A stretch of DNA of 64,000 bases from Heliocidaris erythrogramma (lineage: Eukaryota > Echinodermata > Echinoidea > Camarodonta > Echinometridae): contig CM046858.1 of the NCBI GenBank assembly GCA_025617745.1, positions 50,103,925-50,167,924 of the forward strand, read 5' to 3'. The notes below the pieces were generated by a model. That model saw nothing but the letters and a program-made list of their open reading frames with translations. It did not search any database and had not been told where the DNA came from. The translations under genes were made by a program, and so were the position numbers. Below, in pieces: positions 1 to 9,832 of the stretch; the first letter of the stretch is position 1; every line of letters begins with the position of its first letter.

Positions 1-890
1 TTCTGGTATCTCACTTCGCTGCCCGAATATGAAGTGGTGGAGCACGCCTTTTGCCAGAATATGAACTTTTCAAAATCTAATTTTTTGCGAGCGAGCGAAG
101 CAAGCGAGCATTTCTTTTTTTTTTTTTTTACTTTTTATAGAGAAAATTTACAGAAGTTACATAATAATATGGGAACCTCGCTGCCCAAATACGAATTGGT
201 GGTTGCCTAGGAATCAAGCGGTAAGTTGACCTAAATTAGATGAATTTGCAGGAGAAAATGGCCTATGACCAATACCCAATAATCATTTAGTGTTTAAATC
301 ATTATAAAAATCATCTAGCTTTTAAACAAATGATACTCGTACTGAAACAGAATGGTTTTGGATTGCAAAACGAGCAAAAATAGCGTCATCTTCAGCATAT
401 ATGTGAGATCCTATTTACATATCTATGACGCTTATCAAATGTCCCTTGCTGCACTCACTCTTATAATATTTAGATACAGGATGGTTTGGAAAGGCATATA
501 TATTAGCTGTGTTATGGGGATGTCTTTATATAAGTATCAAAGATAGCCTGAAGGTGAAATATACTTTTAAAAACAAAGATCACAAAAATACTTTAGCACT
601 TTACCGAACGGTACATGTTTCGAAGTCTTTAAACTTCAACATTCAGCCTGAGATTATTCCATCAGTGTCAATGGTATACTTTAACAAATGATAATACAGC
701 AGGCATACAGGGGACGCCGCCGTTTGCATAATTCATGTAACAGTCACGAATCGTATCTTATTTGGCTTAAAGTTTTGAAAATCTAACTTCCTTTTTTAAC
801 TTGAATATGGTATATACCTTAAGTCTCTAAACCCCCTCTCCGTTGCTTTCTTCCTTTTCTGAGGGTTATGGATATGATAGAACAGCCCCT
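1..890. other. AT-rich intergenic stretch
   Basis: No gene is supported here. A short GCGAGCGAGC-type low-complexity motif lies near 90-113 and a T-run follows it. The short open frames at 352-691 have no recognisable domain or codon signal and look like chance. Confidence 0.6.
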
Positions 891-894
891 GATG

Positions 895-1145
895 TCACGC
901 TGCTACAGCCCCCACCCACACACGCACAAACACACAGTCTTGTATTGCTTTATTTCCGAGGACAAGTATTGTTCCTCTATTGTTCCTCCGTCCTCGGACA
1001 GTCGACGGAAAAAAGCACAAATTCATTGTTCGACGTTCGAGGACTATTGTCCGGCTTCCGAGGACCATTTTTGTCATTATTTCTTTTTGTTCTCTGTCCG
1101 AAAATGTCGCCCACACACACACACACACACACACACACCTATACA
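895..1145. repeat. CCGAGGAC-motif repeat between CA microsatellites (copy 1)
   Basis: A core of about 170 bases (roughly 938-1108) carries several direct and inverted copies of the octamer CCGAGGAC / GTCCTCGG. It has CA-rich tracts on both sides, with a pure (CA)n run at 1111-1138. A second copy with the same order of motifs, again between CA tracts, is at 41380-41650. A dispersed non-coding repeat that carries or targets CA microsatellites is the simplest reading. Confidence 0.7.
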
Positions 1146-1246
1146 CAGGCTATGCCAACTATGAACTACTTTGACGAAAATCGGTATTATGTACTTGTAC
1201 CAAAAAAGCTGGGACAAATAATTGTGCAACGTGGTCGGACTGATGA

Positions 1247-1274
1247 GGGGGGGGGGGGGGGGGGGGGGGGGGGG
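1247..1274 (+). repeat. poly(G) tract, 28 G
   Basis: An uninterrupted run of 28 G is followed by T and five more G. Other long G/C runs are at 3530-3552, 9567-9582, 26654-26670, 32829-32851, 45675-45691, 58897-58916, 63427-63441 and 63704-63729. Lengths of such tracts are unreliable in assemblies. Confidence 0.95.
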
Positions 1275-1574
1275 TGGGGGTCCGGGGTGATGGTTCGCGT
1301 ACATTATTGGGGCACGCCTATTTTCTTTATTTAATCGAGCTACGACACAGCCGTGGGGGTGTCCTCCTTCCAATATTATGAGAATTTAAGGAGTTTAAAA
1401 TATTTCCAAATTCATTTAAGCAAAAATAAGAAGATAAGACAATTTTTAATTGTCACTGGATTCAAAACAAATCAAAACTTAATATTTCAGGAAAATTGTC
1501 AACTATTTTTATTTTTAAGATGCTACGATCAAGTATATATAAAATTCCGTGGGTAAAAAAAAATTGCCAGACCT

Positions 1575-1945
1575 TCAAAATTCGCTCAGTGGGGGGAGTG
1601 GGGGGAGTGAGGGGGAGTGGGGGAGTGAGGGGGAGTGGGGGGAGTGGGGGGAGTGGGGGAGAGGGGGGAGTGGGGGGAGTGGGGGGAGTGGGGGGAGTGG
1701 GGGGGAATGGTGGGAGTGGGGGGGGGGAGTGGGGGAGTGCGGGGAGTGCGGGGAGTGGGGGGAGGTTATGGGGGTCCAGTTCCCCTCCATAATTCCCTGA
1801 CAAGCAAAAAAAAGGTCTTCATTCTAAAAGGGGGGGCACAATCAAGAAAATGGCGGATCGTCTATGGTCAAAATGCGTACTTTTCTTCCAAAGGGGGGGG
1901 GGGAGACGGGCCGGAAGTGCCCCTCCCCCTGGATCCGCCAATGCA
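1575..1945. repeat. Dispersed repeat with internal GGGGGAGT minisatellite (copy 1)
   Basis: The outer parts match the repeat at 16686-16910, sharing the segments beginning CTTCAAAATTCGCTCAGT and AATGGCGGATCGTCTATGGT. In this copy about 175 bases of GGGGGAGT-type tandem units (1590-1765) sit where the other copy has only a short G-run. Open frames across it are translation of simple repeat, not genes. Confidence 0.85.
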
Positions 1946-2040
1946 TTTAACACCTGGGTGGAGAGGAGCAATGTAGATAAATTGTCTTGCTCAAGGGCAT
2001 AAGTACCGTGCCGGGGTTCGAACCTACGACCTTTGTAGAT
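1946..2040 (-). mobile_element. tRNA-derived SINE fragment
   Basis: Read on the minus strand, this piece has a B-box-like GGTTCGAA segment followed by the body found in the SINEs at 9113 and 48538 (AAGACA... then CACCCAGGTGT). It is truncated at both ends and lacks the A-box region. It abuts the end of the preceding dispersed repeat. Confidence 0.65.
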
Positions 2041-2559
2041 TGTCATCTACAACATCAACATCAACAACTGCATCCGCTTTGGATTTATATCTAAATTGCT
2101 GCATAACAAGCTTTTAAAGCTTGCAAGAATTTTTTGTAAGAAGAATTTCAGCCATTACTGTTGTATTTGGTCTATGTATATTAAAATCAGACAAGTACAG
2201 TTTCCTCTCATTAATAACAAAAATGGGGAAACAAGCAATTAGTGATATTCATCACCAATATCTAATGATGTACAGAGTGTGCATCAGCTTTCATTTAACA
2301 AATTATAGTTGAAACGACTGTTATTAACTGGTAATCTATGTTTTTGACTTTTTAACTTACATAATAGTGTTGCATCTATACAGTCATTATAATAGGCCCT
2401 ATTGGCGGCATACGTACGTGTTCAACGGATCTTATATAGCTCTGTCCTTAACGGACTAATAGAAAAAATGGCAACAGGTTATAAAGGCCATTATTCAAAA
2501 AATCAACAAACCACTAAATGTGTCCATTTTTGAACAAAATGTTTGGGTTTGATGATGAT

Positions 2560-2745
2560 TTTGAATAATTGCCCATTGATATGGAAATGAAGATGAAGCA
2601 CCCATTCTGGTTTACTACCCGCAACGTAAAGGCTTACCTTCATAATGAGGAATTCTCCCTGTTCTCGGCTGCTTTTTGCGTCAAGAGTGTAGGCATAATA
2701 AATATCAGTTTTGTAACAAACACGTGATACATGTATCCTAGTATA
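2560..2745 (-). repeat. Dispersed repeat, also at 55127 and 62870
   Basis: The minus strand resembles 55127-55260: a GTTACAAAA...TGATCT-like start, then AAGGTGAGCCTTTAC-like and GCTTCATCTTCATTTCC-like segments. No coding potential is convincing. Superfamily is unknown. Confidence 0.55.
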
Positions 2746-2893
2746 CATATCACACAAAGATTAAAATGCTATAAGTTATAGGAGGAAAATAATTCATGTA
2801 ATAGACTCAAGTATTATTAATGAATGAATTATTTATATTTTTGCTAAACATTCTAAAGTTTGATCAGTTTGATCAGTTTGATAAGTCGTGTAC

Positions 2894-3101
2894 ACTATGA
2901 ACACGATAACAAAGAGAGTGGACAAAATATAGAGCTCCTCATTGTACCCTCCACAATTGCTCTGGTAGACAAAATAACATCCCTTCACTGCTATTATGTA
3001 AAATCAGTAGAACAGGTGAATATGCATGGACACCTGTTCTGCATATTTTTGCATGAGGAGCTGTATATTTTGTCCGCTTCTTTGTTCGCCATGTTCATAG
3101 T
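2894..3101. mobile_element. Palindromic MITE with ~48-bp terminal inverted repeats
   Basis: The left end begins ACTATGAACA and the right end finishes TGTTCATAGT. The two arms (2894-2942 and 3053-3101) are imperfect reverse complements, and an internal AGAACAGGTG / CACCTGTTCT pair makes most of the element one hairpin. Related copies are at 61242-61475 and, split by insertions, at 59861-61231. No ORF is present, so it must be non-autonomous if mobile. Confidence 0.85.
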
Positions 3102-4346
3102 AGTAATAGTTATGAGATATGAAATGTCATGAATGAAGGACTTGATTTATTCATTATCAAGCATTTTGATTTGTTCAACCGTTTCCAAACATGCCAAAGG
3201 GATCTGAAATTCAAGGAGCTTTTGGACGGAGTGTTTTGCTACCTAATAAAGAAGATTGCCGTGTTAGGTGTTCGTGTCAATATTGCCACGACTCACTGGA
3301 CCAGTTTATTGACGTCATCAAAATAGATGTATTATATATATATATATACGAGCAATCAAGACAGATGAAAAAATACTTATATCCAGAATTTATTAAGAGC
3401 AGAAACAACAGGTCCATTAAAATAATGATTAAAAAAGAAAGAGTGAAATTAATCATAACATGAATATTTGAACGGAAATGATATCAAACAACAGCAACAT
3501 TCAATATGGTCCAAAGCAGGAAAATACGTCCCCCCCCCCCCCCCCCCCCCCCTGTTCTTCCCCCTTCCCGAAATCTGTGCGAGTAGCGTCATAACGCTAA
3601 TTTCTCGCTTTACAAGGAATCTGAAGACAAGGAGTGGCAGGAAATCTACAAATACATATTTAAAAGTTAACTTACCTGTTATCTGCCTGGAGGCTTGAGG
3701 TTTGCTCCAGACCAAGATGATTAGTATCCAAGAACGTAAAACCAGATTCATATCCATATTCAATTATCCAATGGAATATGACATAAACTAATCACGAGAA
3801 AGTAACAGCTCCAGAAAATCAGGTTCTAAGGATTGTAATGGTGTTCCTTTCATTCTTTATCTCCATCGTTCTTCGCCAAAAGTTTTACATTTTCATTCGA
3901 TTTTCACTATGTGACAGTACTGCTGTGATAGTCCACACAGCATCCCCTCGGTTCCTGTATTATCTATGAACTATAGGATTCAGTAATATCGTCTGAAGTT
4001 TGAAATTCTACCAGTATCCAAATACTTTTTATATATAACTGCCTCATTCAATACAGCACTTTAGGAAAACACAAGTTCCTGTTCAGCATGCGATTGGCGA
4101 ATTGAATCATACTGTGCTCGGATGCTAATCATGCTATAAGTTTAATATGCCAAATAAAAAGCACATTAACTTCCTCATAGGAGGTTTGTTTTTCACTATT
4201 AATGAATCATAATTATATAATTCTATTTACCGTGGTTATTTGCATGTGCCGTTTCCGTTGTCTTTGAAGCGAGCACACCGCATTCGCAAGAAGATAGCAG
4301 AGTGAACCGGGCGGAAACATCCCATACGGATGTGATGACGAATAAG
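3102..4346. other. Intergenic stretch with poly(C)
   Basis: A run of 23 C lies at 3530-3552 and a TA-rich microsatellite near 3335-3347. I see no gene, RNA or clear transposon boundary in the rest. Confidence 0.55.
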
Positions 4347-4394
4347 GGCTGGTCACATTTGTCCGATAACTATAACGATAACGATATTTTTCAT

Positions 4395-6160
4395 TAATAG
4401 TCTCCCGTACACACGGGTTCCATTTCCATTTCACTTTCTGGTCTCCAGTGACAAGTCTTTTGACCCACATCACTCTTTGTACCTTCACAAAAAGTCTAAA
4501 GTTCAGTATTTTCAATTTTCCTTGTTTGTAATCAAGATACAAAGTACTTTATATTGTTATCTTGTCCTTCTCTCGCATAGAAGTTAAAGCAGATTTCATC
4601 AATTTCTTTGAAAACCCATTCAGGTATCGGAGTTTAATAGAGCTCACAAATATCAATTTGGCATATGCATATGTGTTTAGCAAGTCAATTTTTCCAATCA
4701 GAGTGAGATCTCTTTGTTTCCACCAATTTAACAATTTCTTAATTTTGCTCAAAATCTCTTTGTAATTCATCTTTTCAGCAACGTCAGGATTTAATGAAAA
4801 ATAAATACCTAATATTTTTACAATGTCAACTGCCTTTCCAGAATGATAAAAATTTGCAGAGCCAACATATGGCCCCAGAGGCAAAATAAATGTTTTATTT
4901 CCATTAATCTTAAGTCCGGATGTTTTCCTTAAGCTCTCTAGGATTACCTCCAATCTATAAAATGAGTCTATATCTCGTACAAATATTGTCATATCATCTG
5001 CATAAAGGATCTGCTTCATTTCCGTTACATCAAAGCGAATACAATTACCAAGTTATCTTTTCGAATGCAATGGGTTAGACATTCGATACATAAAATGAAT
5101 AAATAAGGAGACAGCGGATCTCCTTGTCTCAAACCCCGTTCTACTTTGAAATAAGCGGTTGATTTCCCCCGTTGAAAACACAACTTTGAGCTTTAGTATA
5201 TACTTTAGCCCATTTACTAAACATTGGTCCAAACCCAAAGGAAGTAAGCAATTTTTGAAGAAACATATGCAAATTGAATCGAAGGCTTTTTCAAAGTCTA
5301 TTGCCAAAAGATATACTGGTTTATTAAACTTTGACGTGTGAAAAATCATGTCTTATTTCTTCACCAATGTTTCTATCATTTAAATAACCTATTTGATCGA
5401 CTGACACAATATTATTCAAAATCGTTTTTAAGCTTTGAGAAAATGAGATAATTGCTTGTTTTTGAGAAGGAGATAATTTTATAGTATCATTACAAGCGTT
5501 AACGACGTCACTGACTACCTGCCAGAATGTAATGTAAAATTCTACATTCAATCCATCATTTCCTGGGGATTTATTCATCTGCATTTTTTTTAGAATTTCA
5601 AAACAATCTCCTTGGTTAATTTTTCCTTCACAGTGATTCTCTGAATTTCGGGTAAGTTGGGTAAGCTTTTAGGGGAAAAAAAATGTTCTCACATAATCCT
5701 ACTTCTGATTCAGCATACAATGCTAAATAAAACTTTCTGATTTCCTGCAAAATATCACTTTCATCATCAATTATATTTTCATTCACCTTTAACTCTTTAA
5801 TAACATTTTACCCCCATTGGAATATAGTAATTGCTTAAAATATGCTGTTTCCTTTTCTCCAGTTTCAAACCATGGCGCTCGAGATCTGATTTGTACCCCT
5901 TCATTTATATAAACATTTTTTTTCTTTTTTTTCTTTCCAGATTGTCAATCAATCCATTGTCCCTAATATGTGTTGGTAGTTTTAGTTCTTCCTCTAATTT
6001 TAAAATTTATCCATAACACTGTCTCTCCTAAACTTGCGGAAATAACCGTCCCAGTAATTCAATATACTTTGCGTAGAAGGATTTTCTTGGTGATACGCAA
6101 ATTGTTTCTTCGTGGCATTTCTTAATCGCCATATGTCTATATTTTGTTTTGTTCTTTATT
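4395..6160 (-). pseudogene. Degraded L1/Tx1-like LINE reverse transcriptase
   Basis: The minus strand carries, in order but in different frames, the segments of an L1-type ORF2: an IRSRAPWFETGEKETAYF-like stretch near 5830-5890, NKSPGNDGL near 5550-5580 (RT block 1), FEKAFDSI near 5270-5300 (palm block A), the catalytic YADDMTIF near 4975-5005, SGLKINGNKT near 4900-4925, WKQRDLTLIGKI near 4690-4730, and a DYKQGKLKILNF segment near 4500-4530. An intact element would copy its own RNA at a nicked target. Stops and frameshifts interrupt it repeatedly and no endonuclease domain is found, so it is a dead 5'-truncated copy. It lies wholly inside the inverted-repeat pair at 4347 and 6886. Confidence 0.85.
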
Positions 6161-6339
6161 GCATTCATTTAGTACAAATTAAAATCATACAACTTCATTT
6201 TTAGTTGATGTACATAACACAATTATCAGAATGTATAGAAAATTATACAACCTTCAGAAATACATAATATAATTAAATAAATAGTACATAGTACATTCAA
6301 ATTGATCATAACAAAAAGCTTGATATAAAGGGTAGAGCT

Positions 6340-6675
6340 ATTGTCTACAATGCAAAGGTCCGCACATGTCCGCAGCATAATGGAATATGCGTCTTTATGC
6401 TGGATAAATGCCTCCTCTACCATACTTAGCATGTTAGGCAACATTCAGAAAAAAAAACACTCAAGGCTATTTGAGGTAGTGTATCTTCTCCTGTCCACGC
6501 TGTTCTATTACCGACTGCAAAAACTCATCAATTGGACAGAAGCTTCATTCACACGGCTTCAAGGGTTTCGAACAGTCTCCCAAATCATGTTGTTGGAACG
6601 CCTTCCTGTACAGGACTAAATTCTTTTAAAAGGTGTGTGCATAGATTTCTTTTGGCAAATCGCATTTCACGACTT
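6340..6675 (+). pseudogene. 3' remnant of a non-LTR retrotransposon ORF
   Basis: Fragments in two frames match the C-terminal region that follows reverse transcriptase in many LINEs: a SIMEYASLCWINASSTILSM segment near 6373-6430, then FIHTASRVSNSLPNHVVG near 6535-6590 and a SFKRCVHRFLL ending near 6630-6660. The frames do not join and a central part is missing. Its strand is opposite to the L1-like remnant next to it, so the two are separate insertions. Confidence 0.7.
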
Positions 6676-6917
6676 CAATGTTTTACCTATTGCCCAATAT
6701 TTTTCCTTAAATTGTTTTTTTATATATGTTTTAAATGAGTTGCAGTGAACCATTGATTAGCCTTCTGGATCCTTGGTGTTTTGGCTGGCTATTGTTCACA
6801 CTTTGCATGTTATATACCAAAAAAATACTGAATGGATATTATAGATCATAGTTATCCCTATCGTTATTGGACAAATGTGACCAGCCTTCATTTATTTCAT
6901 TACATATGTGTCCGCTT

Positions 6918-7369
6918 CGTCGATACTGACAAATTCTCAAAATATTGACTGAACTAACGAAGTATGAAATAGGTATGAAAGAGCTCTAGGCTTTTTTATT
7001 TTTTATTTGAGAACCAGGAAAAAGGCTTGGGAAAAGCAAACAGAGACGCTCAGTTTACACATCCAGATTGGTGGTATTGGTTGTGGCTTGTGTGGCTTTT
7101 AATAGTAAAATAATTGTATTATCATAAATCAAACTACTAGTAATGAGGGGAGAGCACAACAATTCGTAATGCATGATAATCTCACTTTTTAGACTTGTAT
7201 TTTACCAAAACAAATTTTAAAAACATAAAAAGCCTTTTTCCTGGTTCTCAAATAAAAAATAAAATTAAAAAAAAGCCTAGAGCTCTTTCATACCTATTTC
7301 ATACTTCGTTTATTCTTCTTACAGTATATATAGTTCAGTCAATATTTTGAGAATTTGTCAGTATCGACG
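6918..7369. mobile_element. Fold-back element with ~110-140-bp inverted arms
   Basis: The left arm begins CGTCGATACTGAC (6918) and runs to about 7028. The right arm (7228-7369) is its reverse complement, differing mainly by a short insertion near 7310-7330. The arms share AGTATGAAATAGGTATGAAA and GAGAACCAGGAAAAAGGC. About 200 bases without coding potential separate them. Confidence 0.85.
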
Positions 7370-8179
7370 TATGGATATTCTTCAGAGATGGCTGCAGTAG
7401 GCTACGGAAGAGTGAAAAAAAGGTGGAACTACTGCTGCAGGCTAGAAATAGAAAGTTATGGAACAGTATGATCGCAAAATATATGCGCCTAGACAGAGAG
7501 AGAGGGAGAGATAGAAACAATGTTGACTTTGAATGAAAAATGGGGATTTCCCCAAACCGTTACCCGATCTTCACGTCACCATTTATTATTCTCGCTTTTG
7601 AATGTTAACGTTGGAAACCTATTGTTATGAAACAGAATGTCAATAACGCTAAATATTATAAGTGCTCCATAAACCAGAGACGGGGTTAAGTTAAAATTGG
7701 GTCAAGGCGTAGTACCTAACAGGGTAGTTAGGGCCCTCTTGCCATGTCTGGTGCCAAGTTGCACTTTGAACAAGGCCTGTGATAACTCGGGATTGCTCGG
7801 ACTAACTCGGGACAGATTTAAATAACTTTATGTATATAACTTGTACCGACTCAACAACGTTTTGAAAACATGTTTTTCTAACTTTGTAATCTTTTTGATT
7901 TTAGTTGTAATTTTCATAATTATCTAACAAGATCTCTGAGTGACATGCATATCCTAGACATAGAACAGTTGCATTTCAACAACAATTTTCGTTTTTCTGG
8001 CCCCAAACTCTCGAACAACTTAAAAGACTATTTAAACATGTTCTTCACTCCATAGATTTACTCGTACTGTTAAAAAAATACGCGTACAATATAGTCAGTA
8101 GCACATATTGCAGATTTCTTTTAGATTTTTGTGTATGTTATAATTGTTGTATAATATTATATATGTAAATATACTTTGC
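7370..8179. other. Intergenic stretch
   Basis: No gene is seen. A few AACTCGGG motifs near 7785-7810 resemble the motif family at 28240-29690. The rest is AT-rich and unremarkable. Confidence 0.5.
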
Positions 8180-8833
8180 TTTTGTAAAGGACGTGAGAAT
8201 TAGGCTGCATTTTGGCTGAGATGAGAAGTTCTCCAGTTTAAAAATTGGTTATGGTATGATGAGTTTATGATAGATTATGATGGATATGGGTTTGTGCGGT
8301 ATATGGCACGGTGTTATGTAATAAAATGTTTATGCATCGGTAATCATAATTTGACTAAGGAAGTTTTAAAAGCATTACCCGCTGTTAATCTGTGGTAATC
8401 AGTCAATCAGCTTAGTTAAGAAAGAAATACCCCTATGACAATGGAAAACACCTTCTGGAATCGTGACATATCACACACACCCACACACACCCCCACACAC
8501 AACCACACAATACACATATAACCACCCCCCCCCCCCAAAGGAAAAAAAAAACTACCAGGAGCACCGTTACAATTTCCACAGACATCAACACCAGATAATA
8601 CGGTACTGTCAAAACAACCATAATCGAATTGTGATTAAAAAGACAATACATGATCACTCATGCATGAACATTTGAATTCATGAGCCATGTCATTCACTGC
8701 ACAAACCCTTATCCATCATGATTTACCATAAACTCATCAGACAATCAGCAATTTCTAAACTGGATAACTTTTCACTGCACCCAAGGTGGATAGCCAGTTC
8801 CTGCGCAACCTAATTTTCATGTCCTTTACAAAA
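8180..8833. mobile_element. Fold-back element with >150-bp diverged inverted arms
   Basis: The ends are TTTTGTAAAGGAC (8180) and GTCCTTTACAAAA (8833). The left arm, about 8180-8350, aligns with the reverse complement of about 8650-8833 over shared pieces such as GATGAGTTTATG and GGGTTTGTGC. The centre holds a CA-rich stretch (8472-8510) and a C-run. No ORF of note. Confidence 0.8.
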
Positions 8834-9112
8834 ATGGGCAGTGCTCACTTAAAGCATATACATTTTTAGGACTTTTTGGTGTCACATGACAGAAGAGGCT
8901 TGCAGCTATCCATATATACATAATTTTTGGTTCCAAAATGCGATAAAAAATTATTTGGGGGCCATTTTAAAAGTGTATCGGTTTGGGGGGAGGACACTCG
9001 ACATATACGAAATGTGAAAAATCAATTAAATTGAATGAGAGAAATAATTTGCGTAGCTAAATTCATTGTTCCTCCTTACTGACTTCCTTTTAGTGGAAAT
9101 AAATAAGGTAGA

Positions 9113-9262
9113 GGTGTCGTGGTCTAGTGGATACGTCACCGGACTGTGGATCACATGGTTCGCGGTTCGAGTCCCACCGCGGCACTAATGTCCTTTGGCA
9201 AGACATTAATTTACATTGGCCACTCTCCACCCAGGTGTAGTAAATGGGTACCTGGTAGGAAT
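9113..9262 (+). mobile_element. tRNA-derived SINE, 3'-truncated
   Basis: The head is tRNA-like: an A-box TGGTCTAGTGG near 9120 and a B-box GGTTCGAGTCC near 9167, ending in a CGGCAC that pairs with the GTGTCG start. The body continues TCCTTTGGCAAGACATTA and CACCCAGGTGTA. A close relative on the minus strand at 48538-48822 has the full 3' part. This copy stops near 9262, where the 3' end of the LINE on the opposite strand begins. Confidence 0.8.
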
Positions 9263-9832
9263 TTATTCAAGGTTTCTCAAGGTTTCTTTATTTTCCACAT
9301 TTTTTTCAGTATTTTACATATACACAAATTTATATTACATAATATCAAACAAAATTACGATAAGAAGTGTTTACATGAATGGAAAATTTTTAAAACAATT
9401 ATACTATCATAATTTCGGTGATATCAGGCATAGTAAAGAAACAAAAGTGGAGGAGTCTATTAAAAAGCACAGCTTGTATTTTATAGACCCCTTTGTGAGA
9501 AAAAATATACTTACAAATGCTCTAAGTTTATGGAAATAATTACGAAATATATATACTCTGCACTACCCCCCCCCCCCCCCTTACACTACAAAACAGAATA
9601 ATTGTGACAGTAGTATGTGTAGAAATAAATATATTGGAAATGATAACAGGCGATGACTTCAGTAGGAGAGAAGAAAGAGAGAGAGAGACAGACAGACAGA
9701 TAGAGAAGGAAGATGAAGAAGGAAGATGAAGGATGGGGACGTTATACATTTTAATCCTTTCTGCAATGATGATCTTTTCATTCCAGCTCAATTTTTGGTT
9801 CGAAATGAATTTTCCCTGTTATTTTTTACCAT
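9263..9832 (-). other. Presumed 3' UTR of the full-length LINE
   Basis: Between the LINE stop codon and the SINE is non-coding DNA with a 16-base C-run (9567-9582) and a GA-rich tract (9660-9735). On the minus strand it ends with AATAAA motifs beside a short tandem AAACCTTGA repeat (9258-9290), which could be the 3' terminus used for target-primed reverse transcription. The exact end is inferred. Confidence 0.5.

Larger units (their letters stand above)
4347..6886. mobile_element. Composite segment bounded by 18-bp perfect inverted repeats
   Basis: GGCTGGTCACATTTGTCC at 4347-4364 is repeated exactly in inverted form at 6869-6886, with imperfect similarity continuing inward (GATAAC/GTTATC units). 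Between them lie a decayed L1-like LINE on the minus strand and a different LINE 3' remnant on the plus strand. No clear target duplication is seen outside the repeats. Two separate MITE ends in opposite orientation are an alternative. Confidence 0.5.

Noticed and set aside
1462-1803. Pro/Leu-rich and Gly-rich frames
   Set aside because: Translation of the GGGGGAGT minisatellite.
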